From assembly GCA_977006965.1 (NCBI GenBank), contig OZ345352.1, forward strand, positions 2,604,001 through 2,668,000: a stretch of 64,000 bases of DNA, given 5' to 3'. This stretch comes from Phymatolithon calcareum (lineage: Eukaryota > Rhodophyta > Florideophyceae > Hapalidiales). Both the position numbers and the translations under genes were made by a program. Shown one piece after another: positions 12,581 to 23,825 of the stretch (its first letter is position 1; every line of letters starts with the position of its first letter). The notes below the pieces were generated by a model, which saw only the letters and a list, made by a program, of their open reading frames with translations, was not told the DNA's origin and ran no database searches.

Positions 12581-14837
12581 TTAAATCGATCAGCTTTTGG
12601 AGTTCATTTTCAAGTCATTGTTGCTTGATCCGGGCTTGCGCGAACACCGTCCTGCACGAATGAACGGATGGAACGCATTGAATGTCCATTGCTTGGAATA
12701 CAGCCACGACGCTATTGGTCGCATTGAGCATTTCGCGGCAGGAAGGATACTACGCATACAGTATGGCAGCCTTCCAAGTGACCTTCAAATGCCAAGTGGC
12801 ATCCTCACAATGATCTCAGCCATATCCTCTCTATTTACTCTATCGCCATTGGCGAACGATGTTCCCCTCCTCTTTCCTGCGCACCTCCTCACCGAATGAT
12901 CATCATGATGTACGCACGCAATAAATGTCGTAGGCACTGTGGAAGGGGATTGCACAGGGTTCTTTCCCAATTTATTCCACTTCAAGAGAGATTTATCTGA
13001 GTATGCGAGATCACGCGACTCCAATTTCTCACGCTCGGGACGTAATTCTAAACTAGTGTTTCTAGAAAAGATTCTCCAGCATGACGCCTTCTCGTGAATT
13101 CATCAATTTGTATGGAATCATAGTGACATGCGTGAATAGCACACGGTGGCGTCATGAGAAAGAGTTGAATGTACCTACTTCTGAAAGTCGCATATGCATA
13201 TTTTCTGCTTGTGGAAGGCACCTGAAAACCATGGGGACATGTGCTGGACCAAAATCCTGTTCTGCAAATCGGAAAACACCAACTGCCTGACGCAGGAATT
13301 TACAGAATGGGAGCAAAATTCCTCTGAAGCTCTTCATCCAACGCCTGTACTACTTCCACTGCTCGTTACCCTATTACACAAGATGCACGTGCATGTGGTC
13401 GCCCACCTTAACCGTTACACTGCGATCTGTCCACGGACAGTAAATGTGAATACACTACTGTAGTGCCGTTGGCGCTAAGCAATCATTGCTTCAATCGCTG
13501 TGGACACGATGTCCGCAGCGATTGCAGTAATTTAAGCTGCAGGCGCATACGGCGAATTGAGCGAGGAGCCTCGTTGGGCCATAATAGAAGGCATGTGTCA
13601 ATCCCTCGGTCAATGAGAGGGTCGATATTCCGGCAATTGGAAAGAACGTACTGGCGTGACTTGAGGAAGAGTCCCACCAATGTCCATATATTGTAAAAAA
13701 TGAGCTATGGGAGCTTATATTGGACAGTAGTGAGCATGCATATCATACTGTGGTTCCATGGTAATGCATGGACATATGTGGAGCCATAAGCGAGCAGACG
13801 ATGTGTGCCATGCTCTTACATTTCCTTGGCGTTGCGGCTCCTCACAGGCAAGCATTCCATGATCGAAGCAGAAGTATGTGTCTCTTAGACCGGCACTCGA
13901 AACGAGTCACGGCAGTAGTCTCTTATTCCATAGAAAACCCAGTCCCTATTCTTCGAAATGTGTCCAAAACAATCCGCGGACTGTTTTGGCCCTTCCAATG
14001 GCGAGACATTCGTTGAGGGCTTCACATTGCGAAACCCCCTACAGTAGCATGTTGCTGAGTAAAGTCACAAATTCCGATACCTTGCTCCGGTGCGGGCTGA
14101 AAATTTTTGCCGTAATTTTGCATCATCGTGGATAGTCACGCATAGCGTAGAAACGTAGGTTTCTACTTTCCGAACCTCGCGCCCACGTGACCAGCTGCAC
14201 ACTAAGTTCAGGCCTTACAAACGGACACTATACTGTACCACCTGACGGCGCATCCTTTCCGAAATCTTGTTCGGAATTTTTGCATATGAATGACTACTGC
14301 TGTCATGCCGTGGCAATGTTCAACGTGTCGGACTGGAATCGTGGGCTGCGCGGACAGCACTCGGGGTGTCACTGAGACATCTTCTACATCCGTGCCAAAT
14401 TTCCAGTCAACGATGAGGTAGCGTTGTGCGTGCCGTCGGGTATCGAGATTGGAATCCTGTCCTGTCAGCGCCGTGTTCCTCAAAATAACTAATTTAGAAC
14501 TAATTGTGAACCGTTGCTTTTCGTCGACGTCAGATCGATACACGCCCAGATTAATTTAGACAGACTCGATCTGGGAGGTTTAAGGCGCTGAACAAGGAGG
14601 CGATGCTTGTACGGAAACGGCAATATTTATGGAAGCCTTCCACTTCACGTTGCTCAGCCACGCAGCCCCGAGTTCACTTCCGACGCAAGGTGCATCATCT
14701 CGGGCCAGCAGTTTGATAGATCCCAGGAGCTAAGATTTCACGCAATACACTCATATAATATGAGTCTCATACACGTGCCAGCGCAAATATGCAGTGGATC
14801 ATATCCTGCACCGCATTCCGATCTCGAGATCGATCCG

Positions 14838-14855
14838 GGTTGCCAATTGGCAACC
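14838..14855. repeat. 18-bp perfect palindrome
   Basis: ggttgccaattggcaacc is self-complementary with no loop. It occupies the same place in copy B as the different hairpin at 2485-2506 in copy A. Confidence 0.8.
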
Positions 14856-15955
14856 TGAACAATAATGTCAAACTGAAAACACGACCGGGAGCGTGACCGG
14901 ATAGAATTCTATAGCCTGCACGCTGATTGGTCCAAGTTCCAGTTTTTTCAGGGCCACAGAAAAGTATGATAGGAGATCGACGTTTTGTGCCTCTCTAGAT
15001 TTTTCCGTCGAATGAAGCGATTTCGCAGTGCTTGCAATAGCTCGCACCACGGAAGGATGCTCCAGACTGCCACTTGCTAATTATAATGTTGGTTCACGGC
15101 TTGAATCGAAGTGCGGGCGATTGCGCGAGTCAAACTTCCGACCAAGGCGAGAGACGAACGCCAAGGCTTTAGATCCATTTTTCCAGGAAATGACGTAAAT
15201 CCGTGTCCAATATGGCGCTCTTTTGAACGCGATGAAACTCTCTTTTGGATCAGTCGCAACGAGTACGATATAACCTGCCACATGCTCGGAGAGCGGCAGC
15301 AATCGATATTGGTTAATGTCATTTTTGCAGGAGCGGTCAACCTCAACAATGGTATACAGGCCTCGGGGAACACTGACGGGACTCTGACTAAGATGGAATC
15401 AAGCTATTGAGTTGCTGCCGCCCCCGCCGTGGCACTCTGGGTTGGATATCGGCTTATGCCGCCCGGTATCGCCCAGTCCTGCACCACGACCGGTGCCACC
15501 GTAATGGGTGTGACGTATCTCGTTCAGCAAATGGTCGGGACGGCGGAAAGGTCGACACAAAAAAGGCATGCGCGTGAAAGTTTATACAAGGGGGAGCCGT
15601 GCTGGGGCTCCATGAGGGCAAATGGCGGTATCGGGCATGTACGACTTTCTCATGGTAATGCGTGCCGTGTGGAGTTCTGGCATGAGGCTTCGCGACAATC
15701 CAAAAGAATATTCGTGCGCCTCGTGATGTCGACGACCGCTTTTGCAATCATGTTCTCTCCCACATATGCGAAGACACTCTACCAGTTTGCGTGGTCGAGG
15801 AGATGGTACTCTCACGATCATCTTGTTTTTGCAAGAGAACTATGACAGCCTGACCCTTAGTTCCCGGATTCGACAAGTCACTTGGAAGTATAGTGCTCGT
15901 TAATTTGGTTCTCTACTGGGGCTAGCGGCGCTTCGAGGGCATATCATAGTTTAAA

Positions 15956-16516
15956 TCAATCCGAGTGTGAGCATGCTTTATGGCGGCCTGAACGTCTAGG
16001 CCACGTATGTCGCCAAAGCTGCTTCTGATGTTGGCTTGACTCATCGTAGCATCGACTGGAGGACCAGGCGGCGTTCAACCATTCTAGTAATGTATCCAAG
16101 TCAGTTAAATTGTCGGTCTTTCGCTCGTAGTAGCTCTTGAATCGTGGAGGTGTTGGCCTCCTTCTTGATTGGTCTTCAAGATCTTCTCGATAGCATTCGA
16201 GCACCTGTTCCGTCAAGTTACCTCACCTGTTCTGTTAGCTTTCGCGGTTTCCGGCTGGCGAAGAATTGATACCCCGCTGAGGAGCTGAAAAGACATGGAC
16301 GCAGAGCTCTTGGTAGTTTTCCATCGTTCTGTATTCATAGTGGACTGCACATGGGACGAAACCGATGACGTGTAAGATTACTTCCCTTTGTCCTCTTCTT
16401 CTGTGGATTTGCATGTGCACGTGACATGCTTCGCAAGTACATCGAAAATCGTTTGAATGGCTCGTAATAAAATTTCTGGACGTACTTCCAATGCTAAAAG
16501 TCAGACCACCTTGCAA
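15956..16516 (-). pseudogene. Unrecognised coding remnant of repeat unit B (two frames)
   Basis: This is the copy-B counterpart of 3810-4306. The first frame (16516-16235) holds a Cys/His-rich start (RCTCEACHVHMQIHRRRG) and the second (16216-15956) the block LECYREDLEDQSRRRPTPPR followed by LTDLDTLLEWLNAAW. Amino-acid similarity to copy A is high over both frames, although each copy has its own stops, which suggests past coding function. No family is assigned with confidence. Confidence 0.4.
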
Positions 16517-16975
16517 ATATGTGTCTCTCCAGTGAAATCCCTTTGCTCAAAACGAGCAAAAGATGTCGGTCATGGAGCTGTCCCGAAGGATGAGGCACTC
16601 ACCTCGATGCAGAATTCAAATTAAGAGCTTTGCTTTTGCCGTCCAGGACAACCTTCCACCCCTTCTTCTTCATCCACGCCTGATGGGGTGCTCGTGGTCG
16701 CAGGTATCCAGTGGAAGACGAGGCCTAATTTTGCTTCAGTAATCCCGGCACAACTTTCTGCAACGAGGAAATTCACTAAATAGCATGAAAAGGTAGGAAA
16801 GTTCTCTAAATAGACACCCATAGCTACACCTACTACTCATCCGTTGCGCAGAGCACTCTATGCAACTCCTCGTATTCATCTGCAAAGCTGAACACACAGC
16901 GCTCACTTGGCCGCTAACAACACAGCTCAGCGTGCCACTTTCGGTAACCTCCAGCTTCACAAGCAGCTTCGCCGC

Positions 16976-17345
16976 TCAAATGACGTTTTCCTGGTGCTTC
17001 TTGTAGCAGTAAGGCGTGAAGAACTTGCCCTCCATCATCATCTGATGAGCAGTGCGGCTGCGTATGAAGCGATCGTCGGACATGCGCCCGATTACAGAGG
17101 TCACAAGGATGCAGGTTGGTTCTGCATGCACCTTGACAAGGGTACTGTTGGTCTGGTCAGCACTATTAGAGCTCACGACACCGAGGCGGGGGAGTCCACG
17201 ACAGCGCTCCAAAAACCACATCACTAGCGGCTCGCTGTCCGCCGTAAGCTGCTCTGACAGCTGGTACGCGTACTGCTCCGTTCGGACGTAGATTATCGAC
17301 CACAGTACGGCACTATCTTCATCGTTGTGCTTGATGCCTGCGGAG
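16976..17345 (-). pseudogene. MULE-type transposase core fragment
   Basis: The minus strand is open from about 17345 to 16976 and reads through SAVLWSIIYVRTEQYAYQLS, MWFLERCRGLPRLGVVSSNS and TSVIGRMSDDRFIRSRTAHQ. The pattern of a Trp/Phe-rich helix, then (T/S)SN with D/E-x-x-N (SSNSADQTN), then a helical tail matches the end of the Mutator-like (MULE) transposase domain. The frame then stops and a further decayed segment runs to about 16740. The segment is absent from copies A and C, so it was inserted into unit B. The assignment rests on motif pattern only. Confidence 0.5.
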
Positions 17346-17385
17346 CGCAGCTTCTTCTAAAGAAGGTGCAACGCGCACCTCGTGC

Positions 17386-17748
17386 GTGCTACGTTGTCGG
17401 ACGACAGCAGTTCCGATACCTCGGCCGAGTCTGGACCTATTTTTGATCTACTTTTATTGGTGCGCCCGCCGCGCGAGTAGCTGTCCTAAATTGGCGCACC
17501 CAGACGGAGCCTTAGCCGGGCCGCATGCGCAAGAAGCCCTTCACCCGTCTGAAATGAGGGCCCGTCACTGCTCCTCGTGCGGACACTCCGGCTACTTCTC
17601 ACAGACATGCGGTATTCTCAACATCAAAAACCTTGTCGTGGCGAAAGGAAAACTCATCGACAAAGCGGCTCAGCCGATGACCATCGACCTCACCGCCTGC
17701 AATGACGGAGATGCTACTTGCGATGAGGTGCTGAAGCGGAGAGAGTAG
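17386..17748 (+). pseudogene. CCHC zinc-knuckle fragment beside the MULE remnant
   Basis: The frame contains RHCSSCGHSGYFSQTC, a C-x2-C-G-H-x-G-x4-C type knuckle like those at the C-terminus of MULE transposases and of some gag proteins. It lies on the opposite strand from the transposase core directly upstream, so the original element appears rearranged by an inversion near 17355, or these are two separate fragments. The remainder (NIKNLVVAKGKLIDKAAQPM and on) is not recognised. Confidence 0.4.
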
Positions 17749-17775
17749 CGCACGCAATAAATATTACCGTCGCAT

Positions 17776-17835
17776 TGAAGAAGAAGAAGTGGGAGTTTTT
17801 ATTTAAAGTTACCAACGCATCTGCAGACGCTTGGG
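17776..17835 (-). mobile_element. 60-bp 3'-end insertion of non-LTR family 2
   Basis: The insert is flanked by an exact 11-bp target duplication, taccgtcgcat (17765-17775 and 17836-17846). Read on the minus strand it holds the family-2 3' end: cgtctgcagatgcgttggta, a run with taaataaa, and a terminal TTC repeat. Only about 60 bases of the element were copied. Confidence 0.8.
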
Positions 17836-18578
17836 TACCGTCGCATAGGGTGCTCTGCGAAGCTGATGAGTATTAGGTGTGGGGGCTATGGTGTGTCTTT
17901 TTAGCGCAATTTCCCACTTTTTCTGACCATTTAGCAAATTTCCTCGTTTTAAAACTGTAACCTCCCCCGACGGCCAATCATGACTGTAAGGCTGGTATCA
18001 TATTACATATCTTGCCCATGCCACCATCCCGATCTATCGGTTGAGTTCTATTTAGGCTGGACATTGCACGGGCGTCGGCAGTGCATTGCTCTGCAACGGA
18101 AGCAAGGATGGCATCGAATCGAACCTATTCCTCAGTTTTGTCAGCAGCAAGTATGATGGGAGATCAGGATGCATGTAACGCCAACTACCTCTCGCGAATT
18201 CGAAATGCGTGATTTACACAGTCTCAAGAAGAATGACAAGAAAGCTCGCGACTTTCGCGCGCGAAGTAAACTTTCCGCTTTATGGACTAACATCAAGACC
18301 GGGACGAAAAAGCGGGAAAAGGACTCTGGTTTATATCTCTTCCAAGCTCATGAATAAGGCACAAAATTTCATTCTATTGTTTTGTCTATGTCCAGTGAAC
18401 TAACCGTTGTTGGCAGGTGTCAGCGTCGGCGGAAGAGGTTATCGACTTTGACATGAGCACACGGTAACATCGATTTCTGGTGGATCGACTCCATGATTGG
18501 GCGGTCGTGCGGGCGACGGCGAAAAATATGACGCGGCAACGGCGGTTTCAGTTTACTGGATGGCATTGATATGCCGAG

Positions 18579-19419
18579 TGTAGCGCCAGGCTCCAAAGAA
18601 CCCGACGCCACATGGGAGAGGAAAGTCCAAGAGAGGAGAGAGAAGAAAAGAGCGGGAGAGACAAAACAAAAGAGGAGGAAAGAAAGACAAGCCAGCAAAA
18701 CCTCCAGGACAAACAGACAGATTAAGCCTGTGGACGTCGGCGTCGTCCTCCGGCGGCGACCTTGGCTTGGTCGTCGACCTTGAGACAGGCGCGCGAAAAG
18801 TGGACAGGGGCCTTGAGCGCGAATGTCACCGAACTGGCTTGTGCGGCGAAACGGTTGCGGTCAAGAAGGGTTGGGAAGTCACCGACTCCGCGTGGTCGAA
18901 GGGATTCACAGGCGTGAAGCGTGTAGGATCCAAGCACTCGAGCCGAAGTCCAGAAACCTCCGGGACAGGGACGACGTCATCCTCAGAAGGCGACCTTGGC
19001 TTGGCCGTCGACCTTCGAACGAACGCACGAAAAAGGGAAAAGGGAACTTGAGCGCAGTTGTCTCCGTGCTGGCTTGCATGACGACGGTTGGGCACAAGAA
19101 GGTTGGGAAGAGCTCCGACTCCGCGTGGTCGAAGGGCCGTGCAGGCGACGTTGAGCGTGCTACGAGCCGAGCATTCGAGCCGAAATCCAGAACTCCCCAC
19201 CTTCCTTTACTCAGAGGAAGGAACTAACTAGCTTATATAGTACAACCTACGCAAAAGACAGCGATGCAGCGCATAGACACACGAGAGACACGTGCAAGTA
19301 TGGTCCAACAGATCACCTACCACGAGCAGCATGACTATCGCGATCCAAGTTGTGCGGCGTACAGTCGCGAGAGGAAAAAGAGACCGCCTTGGGACAGCGA
19401 CATAACAGCGGGCGCTACA
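18579..19419 (+). mobile_element. Solo-LTR-like element (TG...CA, 5-bp target duplication)
   Basis: The 841-bp insertion is absent from copies A and C. It begins TGTAGCGCC and ends GGCGCTACA (perfect 9-bp inverted ends with TG/CA termini) and is flanked by ccgag on both sides (18574-18578, 19420-19424). A TATA box, gcttatatag, lies near 19231-19240, about 180 bp before the end, as expected of an LTR promoter. The interior has two tandem copies of a unit of about 235 bp (about 18720-18955 and 18960-19195) sharing ggcgaccttggcttgg and ccgactccgcgtggtcgaag. No internal coding region is present. A short DNA transposon with 9-bp inverted ends is the alternative. Confidence 0.65.
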
Positions 19420-19689
19420 CCGAGCGATGCCCGCGTGGACTGAAAATTGCTATCCATTTTTCTGTCAACAACGGCCTTGTTAAACGACGTGTGCGGGTAC
19501 TGCAAAGTCGCCAATTCCTTCTTGGTCGATGCCAGATTTTATTGGCGGCGGTTTGGAGCGTCAATTAGGCATTTTTGCGCCACCGATTCCAGTGTTAGCC
19601 ATGGCATCATTCCAGTACACAGCGCGAGTACATGCGAACGAGTACATATCGGACGGTAACTGACAGTGACAACGGAAGGAAATGCACGG

Positions 19690-20167
19690 TCAGCAATAAG
19701 GTTTGTCAAAGAGGATAACATTTGCGGCAAAACGCGCTCCGCTGCTCTGGAAGCGTGTGTACAGGTCTGAATATTCGGCTTCCGGTCGTGCAAATAATTT
19801 GGAACTATGGTACCGCACCGCCGCCGTTCGCGTCGCCCGGGGTGGGTTCGAAAGTCTGGCCTGAGGTCTCACCACCACCCAACGCACCGCCCTGGTTTAG
19901 AGGATGTCCGCCATTCAGTTGGAGAGCGGCTGTTCCACCCAACGCGACACCGTGATTGGCATGATGTTGGTCATTCTGCGCTTGTCCGTCGGTGGCATTC
20001 TGCGGGATGTTTTGTGGGCCGTTCGGTATATAACCTGGCGTCCATGCGGGGGTGAGCTGCAGCGGTGGCATGGAGGCAGCGGGGTCTGGTGGGCGTGAAG
20101 TTTTGAGGGGAGGTGGCGCAGCTGGGTGGGCCGGTGTTGGAGGTGGGGTCGTGAATGGATCGGCCAT
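19690..20167 (-). pseudogene. MADPF-family proline-rich frame, type 1, copy B
   Basis: The ATG at 20167 opens MADPFTTPPPTPAHPAAPPP, followed by SMPPLQLTPAWTPGYIPNG and a Gln/Asn/His/Gly-rich stretch, and stops at 19805 (120 aa). A second frame (19887-19690) carries the conserved block YHSSKLFARPEAEYSDLYT ending DKPYC, so a frameshift separates what was probably one protein. The composition suggests a disordered protein; no domain or membrane segment is visible. Confidence 0.5.
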
Positions 20168-20299
20168 GCTATTGTTGCGTTTCTGCGAGTAGGGAGGGTT
20201 GCGTGTGGGATGATATTGGGCGGATGAACACAGAGAAGGCTAGGGACAGACAGTATTTACGTCGACATCTGACGCCATAAAGCGCTTTCCGGAAAGGAA

Positions 20300-21327
20300 G
20301 GCGGAGAAATGGACGAGAGAGCGAGGCAGAATCGTGACCATATTAATTTTTTGCTTACATATTGAGACATGTTTGCGTTGAAAGGTGCATATTTTTCTGA
20401 CGAAGCGGGTTGTCCTTGATTGTTGGTAGCTTTTGCATGGATGTGCGGGGTGAGGTTGTGTACTATGGGGCGGGGAATTCAGTCGGGTTGTTTCTTTTTT
20501 TCTAAATTTTATGCTCTTAATACGTCAACGAGTATGTAGCCAGTGCCCCCTTGTGCATGTTATCCTCCACTGGTGCACAAGGAGGATGTGCAGGTGCAGT
20601 TTACAGAAGCTGAAAAAAAATTTTAATTTGCACCAGAATCAAATCTTGCCGTTGGTGTATTGAAAGGAAATTCCTCTCGTGCGGAGGATTAAAAAGGAGA
20701 CAGGGCAGGGAGCACGTGCACAGTGCACAGTGCAAGCCTGGAAATTGCAGTTTCGTGTCGGCAGTGGAGTAGAGTACTGTACGGCAAGTACTACCTCAAT
20801 CCTCCTTCCTAAAGGGAGTTTATGATAATGCGAAATTGTAACGAATGTTGGGTTGTTCGCGAAGGCACTCTAGAGGGCACATTGCACAGTAAAGTCGTCT
20901 GTGCGGGTTCGTTTATTATGACACGAGTGCCGTGAAGACAGTCAGTGTCTTCACTATTGCTGAGATGTCTTCTTCATGACTAATGGGAGTGTCGTTTTTG
21001 CTGTTGGGAGATTCTGAAGAGATGCGATCTCCCGGTATATGATAGACGTTGGAAACGAGGACCCATCTGGTCCTTACAGAATCCATTTTTCTCCGAAAAG
21101 AGTCGTCTTTGCTCTTTGCGCTGCGTACACCCCGTAGAAGTTTCGTGTAAGAGAGGATTTAGAAACGGCTGTCGTCGGCCGTTTACTCGTATGTTGCCTA
21201 CAGATAAGCATGTCCGGCCCACAGTTCTCTGCAGTACCACATTCCATTGATGAGGTCGAGGTCTGGATAGGCGAGTGAACGAACTCAATTCCAAAAATAG
21301 ATCGCTGTTTCACAAAGTAAAAGTCTT
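20300..21327. other. Non-coding end of repeat unit B
   Basis: The segment corresponds to about 31.2-32.99 kb in copy C. It contains the hairpin-forming gtgaagaca/tgtcttcac pair near 20.93 kb. The 21.0-21.32 kb part is clearly similar to 32.67-32.98 kb. No convincing gene is seen. Confidence 0.5.
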
Positions 21328-21336
21328 GTCTTGTCT

Positions 21337-22103
21337 TTCTTTCTTTAATGCAGAATGCGTTAATTAACGCCAGAACTTACCCTAGAGCAAGTTCTCATTG
21401 CTCAAATATTGAAGTATCTCTACGGGTCTCCCCTTCACAGATCTTCTACCGATTTGCCTCGCACTCTTCCGATGAATTGTCGTCGAGAGGCAGTTCTCCC
21501 AAAACAGTGTAGGATGAGGTGTTCCACTATCTCCTTGACGCCATACGGGCACATCTTGCATACTGGGTCGTAGAGTGGCGGTTCATCCTCGCTGTGTCCA
21601 TGGTGAAAGCTCGCCACAATAGGACTGCAGTTCACTATGAGCTGATGCAGTACCAGCTCTGCGCGTCTCTGCGAGATGTGCAGATCTTTCGGAAGCGTAG
21701 ACAGGGTCACTGGTTTGCTTCTACAGGGCGGCTTGATGATGGATCGTGCCGCTTCCAAAGTGAGAGATACCGCTTGATGCAGCGCCAGACTCCATTCCGA
21801 AATTCCCCGCCGCGCGAGTTCATCAGCAGCCTCATTCTTCGCGACGCCGCAGTGACTCGGTATCCAAACACACTCTATCTGAACATCGCGTGAAAACAAC
21901 CGTTCTATAAGGTTCCATAGATTCCAGACCATGTCACCAAACATCCGCGGTTGCCCGTTGAGCGCGTCTATGCAGCTACGGCTGTCAGTAAACCATCTGA
22001 TGGTGCTGCCGCGGGAAAGCTGTAGGGTTGACGCTGCTTGGAACGCATGTACAGCGGCAAATGCCTCCGCGTCAAATGAAGAGCCGACAGCCCCAGCGGC
22101 CAT
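21337..22103 (-). mobile_element. Non-LTR retrotransposon family 1, second 5'-truncated copy
   Basis: On the minus strand the sequence begins inside RNase H (GAVGSSFDAEAFAAV), continues through FTDSRSC, SHCGVAKNEAADELA and the knuckle CKMCPYGVKEIVEHLILHC, and ends in the AAAG-type tail, written here as tctttctttctttaatgcag. A 9-bp repeat, gtcttgtct, flanks it (21328-21336 and 22104-22112), a probable target duplication. The open frame stops at 21435, before the family's normal end. It starts downstream of the Tudor-like insert, so it says nothing about that domain. Confidence 0.85.
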
Positions 22104-22227
22104 GTCTTGTCTGACGCGATGGACTGCTTCCCCAATATTGCTCCGTCGAAGTGGGGACTGCACCATTCGTATCGAATGACCTGCAAGGTCACACTCGTGG
22201 TTATTGCTGCTCGGTTCTTTCACGGTT

Positions 22228-22692
22228 TTAAGCTTGTCTTATCGGTTTGGAGGCCAGATCGCCTCTCCATTTTATCTTGCCGTTGATATTTGGTTGAACG
22301 TTCTGTTTCAGAACTACTGATCGTTCCATTTCACGCGAAGTGAAGTGCTCGCGCGGCAATTGATTTCCTCCACGATCACCTCCTGAACCGTATCGCTCAC
22401 CTTTTTTTGCCTTGTGAAAGGCTCCATATTGTCTGAAGTACTCTGCGAGACTGGTCACCGATGTTGTCTTGATGTGCACGGATGCAACGACCACTCGGCG
22501 CGGGGTTTTTTCCGACGGCATAGAAGCTCTGGTACTTCCGAGTAACCAGCATGTTTTCGTTGCTAGCGCCGAACGAATCGATTTTAAGGTCATCGTTGGG
22601 ATACTCCTGGTCCAGACTAAAAGCCCGACATTCCAAGAATAGGGCGAATGATCCGTTCCGCGTTCTCTTGCGACTTCAAAATCGCCCATCAA
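22228..22692 (-). CDS. Unrecognised open frame between repeat units B and C
   Basis: A 154-codon open frame, partly overlapped by a second minus-strand frame (22636-22397) containing FSLDQEYPNDDLKIDSFGAS and NENMLVTRKYQSFYAVGK, which looks more protein-like. A frameshifted remnant of a gag- or ORF1-type protein is possible. No domain is recognised, and it may not be a gene. Confidence 0.2.
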   Translation of the reverse strand: MMGDFEVARERGTDHSPYSWNVGLLVWTRSIPTMTLKSIRSALATKTCWLLGSTRASMPSEKTPRRVVVASVHIKTTSVTSLAEYFRQYGAFHKAKKGERYGSGGDRGGNQLPREHFTSREMERSVVLKQNVQPNINGKIKWRGDLASKPIRQA

Positions 22693-23561
22693 TTGGGGGG
22701 TCCGTCAAATAGACACTAGAAGCCAACCATAATATGCCAAATATCTATCTTACTGTATGATACAAACATCCAACACAAAACAAACCAATCTAGATATACG
22801 TCGGCGCTCGGAAGTCGTTATCCTTTTCATTTCGTTTTCCACACAGAAGCGAGAATCAACATCCGTGCCATGCTCACTCTTTTTCTGGTACGAGCGGCGC
22901 TGCTTATTTGGATACCCCGGCATCGATCGGTTGCACCAGCATTTGCCCACTTTTCACATCTCCAAGTATGACGAAAAAGCTACCGTCTTTTACTGCCGCC
23001 TACGTAACTCTCGCGACTACCACTGGTCAGCGTCACGCTGCGATTTCTACCCCCTAAAGGGTGACAAGAATGTCCGCCAAAGTCCTAGTGCTTTTTGTGT
23101 TGGTTGATGGGTGAACTCAATCTGTTCGTGAAGGCGAATTCTGACTATGAAAGACAAGCGCAGGCATTTGTTTATTTTTTTATTCCAATACAGAATGCCG
23201 TGCAACCATTCGCATATATGCATAGAGAGGGCATATTGAACGGCGCCATGTGGTGAAGACGGAATCTTTCCGTCTCGTACACCAGTGTGCATGTCTGTCG
23301 TTCCTCTGCGAAAGTAGGGTCAATGACGCAGTCTTACGCTCCATACCTACTACCACAATTGTAGTGAGCGGTGTCAATTCGTGCGTTAAGTTACAGATTC
23401 CGAGCTGCGCTTGCAGCGCGTGTGTCAGTGATGAAGATAGGCGAACACCGTTTTCGATGGGGGCATATTAACTACGTTGCGGCTCCGCCGCCAGTGCTGT
23501 CGTGTTGGGCGTCACTGAGTGCACCGGCATTCTGCCCGGAGGCAACTGCCGGTGCACGTTT

Positions 23562-23825
23562 TCACTCTTCGTTCAGGTTACCATGATGCGGGCCGTCAAC
23601 TTCTCCGCTTGCCTCACCCGAAGCAGTCCCCTCAGTGGTATTAGGCCATTCGTCGCCGTGGTGGGTCTCATGAGCATCGCTTGGCACATGCTCGGGGGTC
23701 CAGGCTTCCGGGAGATGAAGTGGCGCCAATGTCACCATAGGGAATTGCGGGCGTGCGCGTGGAAGGCGAGGTGGAGCGGTGGGTTGAACTGGAGCTATGG
23801 GAGGAGTCATGAAAGGGTCGGCCAT
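23562..23825 (-). pseudogene. MADPF-family proline-rich frame, type 2, copy C
   Basis: The ATG at 23825 starts MADPFMTPPIAPVQPTAPPR, followed by RPQFPMVTLAPLHLPEAWTP and NTTEGTASGEASGEVDG. The frame stops after 87 residues. It is the counterpart of 12,131-11,778 in copy B. A TATA-like cttaaatac lies upstream on the minus strand near 23.96 kb. No known domain. Confidence 0.45.

Larger units (their letters stand above)
9530..21327. repeat. Large repeat unit, copy B (with nested insertions)
   Basis: The order of blocks matches copy C (22,711-32,985): a shared start (gaagccaaccataatatgcc), the type-2 MADPF frame, the long middle, the type-1 MADPF frame, and an end at gatcgctgtttcacaaagtaaaagtc. 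Copy B is longer because of a family-1 retrotransposon fragment (9.82-11.40 kb), a MULE-bearing segment (about 16.74-17.85 kb) and a solo-LTR-like element (18.58-19.42 kb). Removing the family-1 fragment leaves about 10.2 kb, close to copy C at about 10.3 kb. Confidence 0.65.
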
